A DNA stretch of 64,000 nt from Rutpela maculata (Eukaryota; Arthropoda; Insecta; Coleoptera; Cerambycidae), in NCBI GenBank assembly GCA_936432065.2, contig OW386293.2, positions 26,486,234-26,550,233 of the forward strand, given 5' to 3'. This document shows, one piece after another, positions 32,448 through 45,373 of the stretch (its first letter is position 1; each line of letters starts with the position of its first letter). The notes below the pieces were generated by a model that saw only the letters and a program-made list of their open reading frames with translations, did no database searches and was not told the origin of the DNA. The translations under genes were made by a program, and so were the position numbers.

Positions 32448-35400
32448 ACAACTGACGTTAAAATTTCGGATAGTAAACCTCGTCTCTTTATATTTGATAA
32501 TACTAATAAAATAGAATTCCTCATTGACACGGGCGCTGATTTATTAATTATACCTCGGAATCTATTAACGAATACTAGGAGAAACCCCGATGCTGTACTA
32601 ACAGCAGCTAATGGTTCAGTTATAGATACCTTCGGGAAGAATTTTTTGAAAATTGATTTAAACTTACGTAGGTTATTTCCTTTCGTTTTTAATATAGCAG
32701 ATATAAATATCGCCATTATCGGAGCAGACTTTTTAGCTCATTTTGGTTTAGTTGTTGATTTAAAACATAAATGTTTAATCGACAATATGACTAGTTTGTC
32801 AACATATTTATTTTCAAACAATGGTCCGTCATATTCTCCTAAGTTATTTAGCATATCAAATGAATTCACTGCATTACTTTTACATTTTCCTACTTTAATT
32901 AGCTCTCCAAATTACAATTTGCCAGTTAAGCATTCCGTTGAGCATCATATTGTTACTGAAGGTCATTTACCTTTCTCACGCTCACGCCCACGTAGGTTGG
33001 ATAGCGTTAAATTCAAGATAGCTCAAGACGAATTCAATAATATGGTAGAATTTCTTCTTCCGTATCCTCACCATTACATATGGTTGAAAAAAAAAGCTCC
33101 GACTGGAGACCTTGTGGGGACTATCGTCGTCTAAATTCGATTACTGTTCCTGACAGATACCCGTTGCCCCACCTCCATGATTTTAACTCGCAGTTGTATA
33201 ATTGTGTTATTTTTTCAAAAATAGATTTGGTACGTGCTTATCACCAAATACCTGTCACAAAAACTGACGTTTTTAAAACAGCGATTACTACTCCTTTCGG
33301 TTTGTTTGAATTTGGTCGTATGCCTTTCGGCTTACGTAACGCCGGTCAAACTTTCTAACGTTTCATGAACGAAGTTTTAGTTATTTTCGTCTATTTAGAT
33401 GACATCCTGATTGCAAGTAAATCTAGTTCGGAACATTTAGAGCACTTGAAACTTGTTTTTCAGAAGTTAGAATTGTACGGCATAAATATTAAACCGTCAA
33501 AATGCATATTAGGTGTCAGTCATTTGACATTTTTAGGACACAATATTTCTTCAGCCGGTATTTTACCTTCTTCTGAACGTATTGATGTCATAAATAATTT
33601 TCCCTCACCTACTACAGTCAAACAACTTCAGCGTTTCATAGGTATGGTTAACTTTTATCATCGTTTCATACCTTCTTTCGCTGAAATCTTAATTCCTTTA
33701 CATGCACTTTGTACTAAATTACTGCATGATAAAGTTAAACTAATAAATGATTGGCCTACCGACTGTCTTGACAGTTTTTCCAAAGCCAAAGCTGCTATAG
33801 CTGGCGCAACCTTTTTAGCACATCCACGTTGTAATGATAGCTCGCTCTTATCGCTGACTGTTGATTGATCTAATGTCTCTATGGGGGCAGTTCTTGAACA
33901 GCGGGATGACGAAGGTATACTTGCCCCATTAGCCTTCTTCTCACGAAAGCTTACCTAGGCACAGACCAAATACAGTTCCTTTGACAAGGAACTTCTTTCT
34001 TTATTTACAGCGATTAAACATTTCAGATTTTTACTTGAAGGTTGCACATTTATTTGCTTTACTGACCATAAACCTTTGGTCAAAGCATTATTCACTAAAA
34101 CTGAAAGATCTCCCAGGCAAATTAGACATTTAGAATTAATTGCTCAGTTTGCCTGTGAAATCCGACATATCAAAGGGAAAAATAACATTGTTGCAGACAC
34201 TTTATCACGTGAGCATGATACGTCTTCTTTACAACAATGCATTTCCCCAATTTCAGCCCAAAAGTCTAACCTAGTTGATATTAACTTTGACTTAAATTTA
34301 TTGAGCGAAGCTCAAAAAGATGATTCTGACCTTAAATTTTTATTATCAGATACTTCATCGAACACGAAGAGAACTTTTCATTTAAAGAAAATTAAAATTC
34401 CATATTCAGACAAGTTTATTTGGTGTGACGTTTCTCGCCCTAAACTTCGTCCTTATGTTCCTATCGTTTATAGACGGACAATTTTTGATATTTTTCACGG
34501 TTTGTCTCACCCTGGTATCAAAGCGACTAGAACATTAGTTTCTACCAATTATTTTTGGCCTAAAATGACTTCAGATTGTAATCTCTGGGCAAAAACTTGT
34601 ATTAGCTGTCAAACTAATAAAGTGACAAGACATACGAGGAGCCCGATTACTGACTTCGATATACCTAAAGGACGATTCGACCACATACATATAGATTTAA
34701 TAGGACCATTACCTCCTTCTAAAGGTTGTTCTTATATTCTTACTGTGATCGAGCGTTTTACTAGATGGCCCGAAGCTTATCCACTTTAGGATATTACTGC
34801 GGAAACTGTAGCGCGTACGTTATTTCAGAATTATGTTTGTCGATTCGGTGTCCCTGTCACAGTGACAACCGACCAAGGCGTTCAATTTGAATCAAAACTG
34901 TTCAAAGAATTTTCAAAATTTCTGGGATTTCATAGAATTCGTACGACACCATATCATCCTTCCTCGAATGGAATGATTGAAAGGTTTAATAAATCTCTTA
35001 AAACTGCTCTGAGAGCTAATTCTTCTACACCACATTGGGTAGATGAACTTCCTATCATACTATTAGTTTTCAGAACCATCCCTAAAGACGATTTGCAATG
35101 TTCCTCCGCAGAACTCGTTTTTGGTCAAACTTTACGAATACCTGGTGAATTTTTTATTAAATCATATACTTGTCCGGATATTCCTTATTTTATTACTAAA
35201 TTACGTACTTCATTTAATAATTTAACGTTCATTCCACCTGTTCACCACGTTAATTACAAATCATTTGTCAGCCCAGACATCTCGAATTGTAATTTTGTTT
35301 TCGTTCGGAAAGAACGTTTTAAAAAATATTTTACTCCGCTGTACGATGGACCTTTTAAAGTGTTGTCCCGTACAGATAAATTGGTTACTTTTATTAAAGG

Positions 35401-35524
35401 AACTAAAGCCGTCACGGTAAACATTGATAGGATTAAACCAGCATATTTATTATCTGACAAATGTGATGTCACTCCACCTTCGATTAAGAAAGTTCGTTTT
35501 GCTATTGACAAATTGAATGACTGA
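32427..35524 (+). pseudogene. pol: Pol remnant with frameshift and multiple stops
   Basis: Protease with LIDTGADLL near 32523; RT with GDYRRLN, LVRAYHQIPV and YLDD near 33392; RNase H with FDKELL, FTDHKPL and ADTLSR; integrase with a His pair, CISC, HIDLIGP, TTDQG and MIERF. The frame changes between about 33030 and 33080 and stops lie at 33356, 33866, 33956 and 34787. About 12 bases are missing before YLDD compared with the other element. It ends at TGA 35522-35524. Confidence 0.85.
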
Positions 35525-35537
35525 CTGATCTTTTTAT

Positions 35538-35551
35538 TAGCGGGGGAGTAG
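35538..35551 (+). other. Polypurine tract
   Basis: AGCGGGGGAGTAG directly precedes the 3' LTR. Confidence 0.65.
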
Positions 35552-35736
35552 TGTGGCGATCAGTTCACTTGCTGGGTAAATATAAGTCACCAACCCCAGG
35601 CTCAAGTAACCAAGGATCCAGAAAACAAAAATATAATACAATAACAAATTTAACAAAAAATTATAATTTTAAAAATTTGAATACAAATATTTTGAAACCC
35701 TTTTCGAATCTTATTTAATAGCATTACACCGCTATA
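35552..35736 (+). repeat. 3' LTR, 185 bp
   Basis: Same as the 5' LTR except for an extra TTTAACAAA near 35648 and a few substitutions. Confidence 0.88.
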
Positions 35737-36341
35737 CAGGCTCCCAAATGTGTAAGAAATTATGACTTGTAAAAGTAAACAAACAGCCACAAAAAAGTCA
35801 TAGGTTTACGCAGGGGGGTTGGAGGGATTTCTTAATTTACCCCCAAAAATCATGAATCCAGACTCCCATCCATTTTGAGTGGCACAATTGTTCGCCCAAT
35901 TTTGAAAAAAGTCAGGTAAAAAAATTATAAGTTTATGAATGACAATCTGAAACTTGGTAAGTATGAACCTCCTGAGTGCGAAAACATTCGCGATCTTTGA
36001 AAAGTAATGCGAAGGTCTTACATTTCACGGTAATTGAGGGCGTATCGGAGCTTGCTACCACATATACTGATTACTCGTGTAATTCTATGAATATCATAAA
36101 TTTATGTATCATAAATTTAGGCAATCAGAACTACACCGGTAACCAGTATATGCGGTAGAAAACTCCGATTCGCCATCAATTATTGTGAAATGCAAAACCT
36201 TTGCCCCACTTTTTGAAGATGGCCAATGTGTTTTCGCACTCAGAAGGTTCATAATTACCAAGTTTCTGATTGTCAGTCGTAAATTTATGATATTCATTGA
36301 ATTACACAGGTAAACAGTATATGCTTCAGGGAATTCTGGTA

Positions 36342-36631
36342 CACAGGCCTACAAAAAAAAAAATTCTACTCCAAGAACTAAACCTATCATGCCGTAAGCA
36401 TTTTTGCGTGCTGAATCCGAATTTTTGAATAAAAAAAATTTCTACCGCGTAGATTTCGAGTAATCCGATTTTTATTGTCAAAAAAACTTTATTTTGACGA
36501 TAAAACCGGGATTTACTCGAAATCTACGCTGTAAAAAATTTTTTAAATTGAAAATTCGGATTCAGCACACAAGAATACACAAGGAATGATAGGTTTAGTC
36601 CTTGGAACAGATTTTTTGTTGTAGACCTGTG
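36342..36631. repeat. Hairpin MITE copy A (290 bp)
   Basis: Ends CACAGGCCTACA and TGTAGACCTGTG. The arms are reverse complements through GCTGAATCCGAATTTT, CGTAGATTTCGAGTAA and the centre near 36487. Confidence 0.85.
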
Positions 36632-36917
36632 CACAGATCTATAAAAAAAAATCTGTTCCAAGAACTACATCTATCATTTCTTATGTATTTTTGTGTGCTG
36701 AATCCGAATTTTCAAATTAAAAAAATTTTTACCACGTAGATTTCGAGTAAATCCCGATTTGAATCGTCAAAATACGGTTTTTGGCAATTTTTGACGTTCA
36801 CTCGAAATCTACGCGGTAAAAAATTTTTTTAATTGAAAATTCGGATTCAGCACACAAAAATACTTAAGGCATGATAGGTTTAATCCTTGGAGCAGATTTT
36901 TTTTTATTAGACCTGTG
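36632..36917. repeat. Hairpin MITE copy B (286 bp), abutting copy A
   Basis: Ends CACAGATCTATA and TTAGACCTGTG, same internal words as copy A, no base between the two copies. Confidence 0.85.
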
Positions 36918-37399
36918 TTATCATGAATGACAAGCCTGTCACTTTTCAGAGAAGGCCAATATATTTTCACACTCAGTAGGTTCATACTTACCAAGTTCCT
37001 GATTGCCATTCATAAACTTATTATTTTTGTTACTTGACTTTTTACAAAATTGGGAGAACGAAGCGCCTCCTTGTACCATCCAAAATGAATGAGAGTCTGG
37101 ATTCATGGTTTCTGGGGGTAAATTAAGAAATCCCTCCAATCCCCAAGCGTAAACCCCCGACTTATTTGTGGCTGCTTTTTTTACTTTTACAAGTCATATT
37201 TCTTACACATTTGGGGGCCTGCTCTACGCCCCTGTACCAATAAAAAGGGGCTGGCATGAACATTTCTGTGCTCTACTACCCCAAATTAATAACGATTCAC
37301 ACATTTTGGGCGTAAACTTATGACACAGAATTAGTGATCGCCGGATTCCTGGTCTATTACTTTATGACATCAAGTATTGTTTTGAAAATGATGTTTATT

Positions 37400-38940
37400 C
37401 CAGGATAACTAGATTTATGTGTTCAAAAATTATTAGTCAAAACTGCTAAATGAAGCAATTTAAATTTAATTGTTTTAATCAAGACGAGGAAAACGCGACA
37501 TCGTTTTCATGTAGAATTGAAAAGGCTAATCAGAAAAAATATCCACTTGAGAAAATGTCATTGGCGTCACTTTTTGGTAAAAAATAGCAGAGGACATGTT
37601 TACAGGGACGCCACTGGTGGAGCGATAAAATAACTCTCCTAACTAAAATAAAATCTAAAGTACTTTCTGAGATATTCAAAAATAACGATTTAAAAAGAAA
37701 ATTCAGCACCCTGTAGCAAAAAATTTAAGCAGTTGCGGACAACATACAGTAGTGGCATGTTAAAATATTGAGTCGATGCCAATGTAAACTAGAAGAGAAG
37801 AGAAATGGACAAATAATATGCTGAAAAGAAAGAGATTTAACCTACGTTGTTGCCACTTTTCTCTCTAGCTACTTTTAGTCGTCAAGATAATCCTTACTCT
37901 TTTATTGAATTTTCTTTGTGATACATTTGCGTCAACTCATTCTGTTTCTGTCATTTCTTCATAATTAGACAAAGATTATGTTTTGAGGATATGGGTGAAC
38001 TATGGATAAAAAAAAACGGCACGCCCATATTTGCCTGCCTGTTTAATTTAGATATCCCAATGGGAGATGCACACGTGTAGACTGTGGGAGGAGCTTCTTA
38101 CCTGTTGCCGGCAAAGCATACCAAGATTTGACATTGGGGGAGATTGGGGAACATAAATTATTTTACGCCATGTTAAAATACGCAGCATAAATCTTAATAA
38201 GGATAACAAATCATGATGTTTCTATGAGCTACTGTTAATTAAATTATTTTAACAAGAATTATTACTCAATAAAGCCATATTAATCAATAATTGGATTTCA
38301 TCCGATTTCGCATTTTCTTTTTACCCTACTCTATCCTATCACTGCAGAGTATTCGCTTAGACATCCCCCCCTAAATGACTGTGATCTGGAAAAGGGAGAA
38401 ATCCTATTTGTTTAAAGAATTTTTATTTATTTTATTTATGTACCTAGGGAATGCTAGTTTAATTTTCACGCCACGTGGCTAAAAATGTGCAAAAATAAAA
38501 CAGTATTTTAGTTATTTGAGCATTAAAAAATGCATCAAATAACTACCAACCAGCAAACTCCAATACGCGTAACATCATTTTTGACAAGAGTGGTACATCC
38601 CAACTCATCTTGAAATGTACTAAACAATTTTTAGGAAACTGCTGTTTTCATCATAAACGTCTCAAGCTGTAGGAGGGACAATAAGAGGGGATAGAGGGCG
38701 GAACTCTTAACATCCACAAGTGCTGGCATCGTTGTTGTTATATCGCTCTCTTTCGCGTACATTATTTTGCTCTTTATATTTCACTCTATCTTATTATGGG
38801 GATCGACCCAAGAATTTTGGCTGCCACTACTGTTCAAATGTTCATATGAACTTTTCTTCATGATATGACCTAAGGAATCACATGGTGAAATATCAGCACG
38901 TCATTAAGAAACACCCTGTATGTTACAATATCTGAAGTTT
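37400..38940 (+). repeat. Longest copy of the interspersed family, ending CACCCTGTATGTT
   Basis: Shares its start (TTTAATTGTTTTAATCAAGA, GGCTAATCAGAAAAAATATC, AGAGGACATGT) and its end (ATCAGCACGTCATTAAGAAA) with 16340-16595, but about 1.25 kb lies between. No ORF supports a gene in 37600-38870. Confidence 0.55.
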
Positions 38941-39139
38941 GATATAAAATATTTAATAATACTTATAGAATTTTCTATGATTTTGATCTTAAATTCGGTC
39001 ATTTTGGGCTATTGTTTTATTTATTAAATCTTTAAAAGTCAGATTCGCAGTCCAAAAGCTTAGATATATTAATTTTAGTGTACATACTGAATGTCATGAA
39101 TATTGTCCGGCTTTTCAAGATTTTGCCCTACTGCGCGAC

Positions 39140-39250
39140 GTTGCCAGTGCCTAAGCTAGGAATCGGACCCAGTACACGATGGAGAGTGTGACCAAGCAAA
39201 CTCTCCACATAACACGCTTTAGCCCACTGTGCTACCGTGTCGGTTTTAAT
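39140..39250 (-). ncRNA. tRNA-derived SINE head
   Basis: On the minus strand: A box TAGCACAGTGGG (39234-39223) and B box GGTCCGATTCC (39169-39159), one change from consensus. The 50-base spacing and lack of a cloverleaf I can draw favour a SINE over a tRNA gene. Confidence 0.6.
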
Positions 39251-40000
39251 GCAGAAACTATGAGTACAAGTTATTAAAGACTATTTGTCATAACCTTGAA
39301 TAAACGAAAAATGATGCAGGTTAATGTAAAAAAGCTTTCTATGAAATATGTTGTTTTGCAATTGCTTAAAAAACAATACACATTTTTACTTGGCCACAAG
39401 CCCATTTTGACGTATGCGTTTTCGGTTAGTTTCAGAGTACTTGTCTAGACTTGCTTTCTGTCATATCTAAACGTTGCATATTTAAGCACATATTTTCACA
39501 TAAACTTGCAGGAAATATATCACTGTGCGTCTGCTACCGGTTACACAAACAGATTTCACGTGGAGAGAAAAACAAAGCACAGTTGTTGAAAATAAGCACA
39601 TTGTAGTCGTGGAAATGGAAAGAGATCGGGCTGGAATATAGAATCACGACCGAGAATGTGTCTGAAGTTGGCCCAAATGTGAACTGTTAAGAAGTTTATT
39701 TACCTTTATACCACACTTTATAGCGCTCATACTAGGGCACGGGCTCATAACAATAAAGTATTTCCAACGCCTCCTCCCCGTTGATGAAGCGCCTTTTATA
39801 ATAAATAAATACTCCTACGGATAATATGCTTTACACCAATTGTGCTTCTAATCGTTTGCAGACTTTTTTTAATAACTCAATAACAATTTTGTCAGTGGAT
39901 AGAGAGACAGATAGTTAGATAGATAGATAGCGTTTATTTAACTACATTATATACAAATATACATGTTTGTACATTTGTAGCAAGTCAACTAAACAAAAAA
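39251..40000. other. Non-coding stretch, no gene recognised
   Basis: A (TAGA)n run at 39912-39930 before CGTTTATTTAACTACA looks like a LINE 3' tail read on the minus strand. Confidence 0.4.
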
Positions 40001-40009
40001 CAATACTGA

Positions 40010-41810
40010 TTGATTGATTGATTTACCAGCGTGCGGTAGGCATTGCTGCCACTCCCAGGGTTATATAGCTGGGCCTGCTACGTCCACGCTGGGTTGGACT
40101 AAGGTCATGCTTGTTTCCAGCAGCCAGAGCCACATGGCGCATGGTAAAAGAACATGGGATGGGAGGTGTAGGTATTTATGAGATGCGTTACCGCATTGTG
40201 TCGTGAGGGAGCGTTTAAGCTCCCTTTTTTGTGTTTTTGGTTCTGGGCATCTGCCTCTTCTGAATCTTCGTGTGAAATATGTGCTGTGTCTTAATATGGA
40301 GTGTTTATGCTCCTCTTTTTGTGTTTCTGCTTCTTCAAATCTTCTTTTGCTGAGTCTTCTGATTCCTCGGTTTCCGATGCTGGGTTGGATTTGGGTCATG
40401 CTTGTTGTCAGCAGCGAGAACCACATGACGAATGTTTTTTCCTCGCTTTTCTTTCCTCGTTTTTTTTTTTATCCTCTCGATTGTTGTTTTCCACGTGTAA
40501 CATGGTCTCCCTATTTTTAGTTTGCTGCTGTTCAGTGTTAGCGCTTTCTTCTGCTGTCCTTTTTGCTTTAACCTTCTTGATCCTTGCCTTTATCTCTCTG
40601 CTTACCAGGGTACGGTCTGTTTGTGTGATTGAGCTTCCATTACTCCAGGTGTCAATGCAGGTTTGACTTTTGCTCCATGTATTTCTTATTATTAAGTCAA
40701 GCTAGGTTTTTCAGCGCGTTTCCATCTTCGTTAAACCATGTGTGGAGTATATGTGCATTGAAGTCTCCTAATAGTATAATGGACATTTTTCTTGATTTTT
40801 CATAGCGTTAGTGTGTGCCGGTTTTCTTTTTCTAATTGATGGCTTAGTACTCCATATAGACAGTCCTCTCTTCGGTTATTACCGATTTCTTTCTCCTCTT
40901 TGCCACCTGGCACGATTTCACTGCACTATATATAACATTATTTACTGCGTTAGAGGGGAAGCACGGTGTAAAGTTTTGATTTGTATACCTAATTAAACAC
41001 TAACCAACTAATATTTCTTATCAATTACTGAAGATGTTCCGAGATATGTATTATTTTACAAACACATCCACTTATACTTTTTTAACTATATTTTTTACAC
41101 GTTGTCACTATTTAACTTTTATAAACTTTTATGGGTGTCCATTGGTGACAGAGCATTACAAAGCAGGTCTGATCGCCTCGACAGCAAGATAACAAGTCCA
41201 ATGTGTTGTCGCATTGTGTTCGTTATTTAATGTTTATGCTCCTCTTTTTGTGTTTCTGTTTCTACAAATTTTCTTCTTCTCCTTCTGAGATTTCTGATGC
41301 CTCGGTTTCTGGTTCTGGTAGGGTATATCGCTGCGATTTCTTTGTGGAGTTCATTTTTTCGACTCGCTTTATTTTCCAGTATGTTTGGTCGCTTCTCAGT
41401 TTGTTCATGATCCTCTTAGTTGTTGTTTTCCACGTGTAACCCGGTTTCCCTATTTTTTTCTTTTTCGTTTCTTCTGGTTTCTTGACTCAGTTGCATGAAT
41501 ACCCTTCCTGCTGTCTTGTCTGATTGATCAATGATCAATGACCTTGATCATTTTGTATGATTGCCGTGGCTATGTTTTCGTTTATATTTTCCGTCCTTAT
41601 TTCGATGGAGCTCTCTCGTCTGGTTACCTATGCAACTCCTCTACTGGTCTTTTCATAGTGTTGGCGTGTGCCGGGGTTGTTATGTTTTCTCCTTCTAACT
41701 GATGGCTTAGTGCTCGATTTTTGTACCAGTAGCTGATGTGTCTTCGTTGTTACGTTTTGTAGTGGATACATTATTTTTGTGTTCTCTGCAGAGTTATTAT
41801 TTCTTGCTTA
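40010..41810 (-). repeat. Two related copies of a non-LTR-like 5' region (possible ORF1 remnants)
   Basis: 40203-40860 and 41203-41720 share TTTATGCTCCTCTTTTTGTG, TTGTTGTTTTCCACGTGTAA and AATTGATGGCTTAGT-like blocks 1 kb apart. Read on the minus strand the first encodes a charged region (SREIKARIKKVKAKR, ENNNREDKKK, ETEESEDSAKEDLKKQKHKK) like a LINE ORF1 or nucleic-acid-binding protein, with stops. (TGAT)n followed by TACCAGCGT at 40012 may be the element tail. Identity is uncertain. Confidence 0.35.
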
Positions 41811-42584
41811 CTTTTTGCGTATTCTTACGGACCTAAACGTTTTTAATAAAATTCCTTAACCTTACCAGAGTCGTACCAGATGTGAAGTGTAGACAGTCAA
41901 TATGTAAGCTAATAATGGGCAACAATTTTATCCAAGTTTTTATTATTTTTGAATTGATTTAATTTGACGCGGTGTACTGTTACTCTAATGGTACGCCCCT
42001 GGTAGCGTTTGCTGGAAGAGAATTGTTTATTAACTTATTTCTAATTTATTGCATTTCAGGTCTGTTTATGAAATTCTTTAAATTGCCTATGAGTACTTAA
42101 GACATAAATATTTTAAGGGTAAGGTGGACTTATCTTGATTGATTTATGGCCTTTCCTTCCTTCGGGTCGGGTACCTACTCGATATTTGTCGACTGTTTTC
42201 ACTTTTTTACGCTGCACTGAAAGATTTAATCACACGTATTAATTAAATATTAGCACTTATCACTTAATTGTTGCTATTCGGACACTACCACCGCATGCAC
42301 AATGTTTCACTTCACAACGAATGTACTTTTGGCCTATTTGGGCCAGCTTATTACCGGTTTTTCTTCCAATTTAAAAGGAACGTTATCTAATAGGCGTCTA
42401 TTCACCGTAGCGTCTCTAGAGGGACTCCTCAACTAATCAAAAAACAATACTAACAAAATAAGAAAACAGGGCAATATATCACAGATTTTGTAATCAGTAC
42501 GTTGTATAAAACGAATGCTATCTTACAGTACATTGATAAGAATCATATAGTAATAGGTAAGAAAAAAGTAATAAGTAATAAAAA
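41811..42584. other. Non-coding stretch, no gene recognised
   Basis: AT-rich sequence without recognisable motifs. Confidence 0.5.
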
Positions 42585-42589
42585 AAAGT

Positions 42590-43990
42590 CTGTAAGAGTA
42601 AGTCTATTCCACATCAATATAAAATGCGTTTATTATAGATACTTATAAATTAATATTTATTGAAGTGGTGACTTTAAATAATCATCAACTGAATAGAAAC
42701 AGTATTTTAGTATAATTCTTTTAACAGCGTTTTTAAAGTTAGTAATTTAACTTCAGGTGGTAGTTTATTATACAGATAAAGGTTTAGTGAATTTCTTTCT
42801 GATTTCTTTAGCCTAAAACGAGAGTTCCTTAGTAAATCTGCAGATCTTGTTCTGTAACTGTGGATATTAGAAGGGGTGTCAAAACTACTAAGTTTTTATG
42901 TATTTCGATAAGAGAAAAATATATACATATAGATAGAAAAGGCATTATGTCGAATTTTAAGAATAGTGGCTGTCAGTGTTCCCTATTGTTATTAATTCCA
43001 GCAATTGTTCTAACCGCTCTTTTTTGGAGCCGAAATATTTTTATGGCATTACTTGAATTTCCCCATAAGATTACTGCATATGAAATGCGAGAATGAATGA
43101 GTGCAAAACATGTTAAAAGTAGTGTGTTGACACCCAATACTAACCTCAACTGGAGTAATAAAAAAATTATACTTGAAAGTGGTTTGCCTAGAACGTCAAC
43201 ATGACCGCACCAATTCAGTTTATCATCTACTATAGTAACGTAATGTTTTCTCCATTTGTGATGCTGCGATTAGACGATACAATAAGTTTCTGTGATTTAC
43301 TACTGTTTAGTTTAAATTTATTTGTAGTAAATCATTTGTCAGCAATTTCCTCAATTTGCTCTAAGTTATTACTAAGAGATGTACAATCTTTATTTGAAGC
43401 AATCAATGTTGTATCGTCTGCGAAGAGAACGCAATTATAAGGCTGAAGAAACTGACAAATATCGTTGATGAATAATATGAATCGGATAGGCCCCAGTACA
43501 GATCCTTGAGGCACGCCGTGTATAACATCACTTAAATCTCAGTTAACACTATTAACGATGACAAATAGCTTCCTATTTGTTAAATAGGATGTGAAAAGAG
43601 ATTAAGACAAACCTCGTATACCGTAACACGTTAATTTCTCAAGTAGCAGATCCTGAGGAACACAGTCAAAAGTTTTAGAGAGATCACACAAGGCGATTCC
43701 TGTGTGCTTTCCCTCCTAAAAGCCACGAACTATGTAGTCTACCACTCTCCGTACTGCTTGCGTTGTCGATAACTTGGGACGGAAACCAAATTGATTTGCT
43801 GAAATTACAGAATTATGCTCAAGATGCACAGACAGAGCCCATTTAAAAGAATTTGAATTAGCTTCCCAAAAATGGGAATAATCGAGATTGGACGGTATTT
43901 GTCTAGAAACTTCATGTCACCCTTTTATAAGCGGAGAATAGTCCCACCACATCCACGTGGTGGGTTGGTCGAGAAATTGAAATGTTTTAT
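42590..43990 (-). pseudogene. LINE reverse transcriptase (jockey/CR1-like), 5'-truncated
   Basis: The minus strand encodes YRPISIIPIFGK-like sequence near 43900, FGFRPKLSTTQAV near 43790, CDLSKTFDCVP near 43680, then VPQGSVLGPI and the catalytic FADDT (43514-43332). The end of ORF2 is YNKLPPEVKLL...KELY with TAA at 42709-42707. Stops and shifts break it (for example between 43514 and 43600). After the ORF a 3' UTR of about 120 bp follows. Sequence 5' of RT is missing. Confidence 0.75.
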
Positions 43991-45365
43991 GCATGTTTAA
44001 ACTCTGCTGTTTATAAAAAGAGTTACCCAGTTTTGGTAAAGTATTAGATTTTATTTACCCCACTAACTACTCAAATTAGCTTGTCAGGTAGTTTGCAATG
44101 TGCATATAATTGTTAAAATACACAGACCAGTGATGAAAAAGTTTTTTGAATTCTATTCACTGACTCTTATACATTATTGGATGCTAATTTCAGTAGGAAT
44201 AGCCACTACCACCTACCATTTCTTCACAAGCGCAAATTTTCTATTTCAATATCCATCAATTCAGTATATTATTACTTTCTTTTAATTTTTTCTAATGAAT
44301 TATTTGAAGAAACTTCTATTTTTAAGTTTATTCTTGAATTCTTTACTTATTGCTCAATAAAACGAAAATAGTTACAATTAGCCATATAATAGGGAAGATT
44401 TTTTAAAAAATGTTCGTTTTTCATTTCGATATCAGATCGTCGAAAAATATGCAGGGTCTTTCATTTGAAAAAATTGAGAGACTTCAAGTTAAAAAATTCT
44501 TAATTGAAAAGTAATTTTTGGCCACCCTGTACATTTTTAGGAAGTAAAAATGATTCAAGAACATTAATTAGATGTATGGTAACTAGCATTCACATACGTT
44601 TTTTAAAACTCATAATTGTGACTTTGGAAATTTGTTCAATATGCATCTGCAGATGCTATTATTTCAACAAAAAAATTCATTACATCCAAGTGGTTGGGAG
44701 ATAGTTAATAATAATATAGGAATGAATAGTCTAGAAAGACGCTTCAAAAAATGTACTGATATACATTCCGTTTGAAAAAAAAAAGGTACTTGATCCTGTA
44801 ATTTCGTCTTGGCTCGCTCTGTATATTCGAGAACAATTTCTGGTTGTAGACTTTATTATCTAGTTTACTTGTATTATTTCTTTTATTTCTAGCTATTGTA
44901 TAATGTGCAACATTTATATGTATAAGAATGTTCAATAAATAGATGCAGAGTATAAAGTTTACTCTAGTTTAACTTTGATTTAGTTAATTTTAATGAAGTT
45001 CATGCACCCGTTATTTGTCTAGCTGTTGATGTCGGTCGAATAGGTATAGAACTGTATTGAATTTATCGGACTGGATCTGTTTACTGTTGTGGGTATCAGT
45101 CTGACATCTTAACGACTGGGTGGTCCGAGGTGGCAAAGAATGTGGTAAGGGTTGCAACTTCCTGCACGGGTCAAGGGTAAATAATAACATTAGGAGGGCC
45201 CGCGGTGTACATTCTTATCACTACCGACTTATATACAGGGTGCCCCAACGAAAAATTAATCTGAAATTTTAACTGAATAAGGTATGAAAATTAAAAAAAT
45301 AAAACAAGTCCGGTAGTAAATAGAGAACAGAGATTGACAACATTATGTAGAAATGTGGCATGTAG
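43991..45365. other. Non-coding stretch, no gene recognised
   Basis: Contains repeat-end words GGCCACCCTGTACATT (44520) and ATATACAGGGTGCCCCA (45233), common at ends of insect non-autonomous elements. No gene. Confidence 0.45.
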
Positions 45366-45373
45366 CTTTCAAC

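Larger units (their letters stand above)
31252..35736 (+). mobile_element. Decayed Ty3/gypsy element, relative of 10358-15564
   Basis: LTRs of 176 bp (31252-31427) and 185 bp (35552-35736) differ mainly by a 9-bp indel. CAGGC flanks the element (31247-31251 and 35737-35741). The uninserted site is preserved in the other arm of the host palindrome near 37205-37225. Gag has lost most of its N-terminal half, and pol carries a frameshift and at least four stops. The protein segments are clearly homologous to the 10-15 kb element but diverged. Confidence 0.92.
31114..37356. mobile_element. Palindromic DNA element (about 1.75 kb) invaded by three insertions
   Basis: The left arm (31114-31251 and 35742-36000) and right arm (36920-37356) are reverse complements: CACTAATT.TGTGTCATAAGTTTACG, GGTAGTAGAGCACA, ATGCCAGCC, CCAAATGTGTAAG, GGAGGGATTTCTTAATTTACCCC (shown as pieces). 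A second inner palindrome covers about 35940-36320. The insertions are the gypsy relative at 31252-35736 and two MITEs at 36342-36917. No transposase is seen. Confidence 0.82.
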
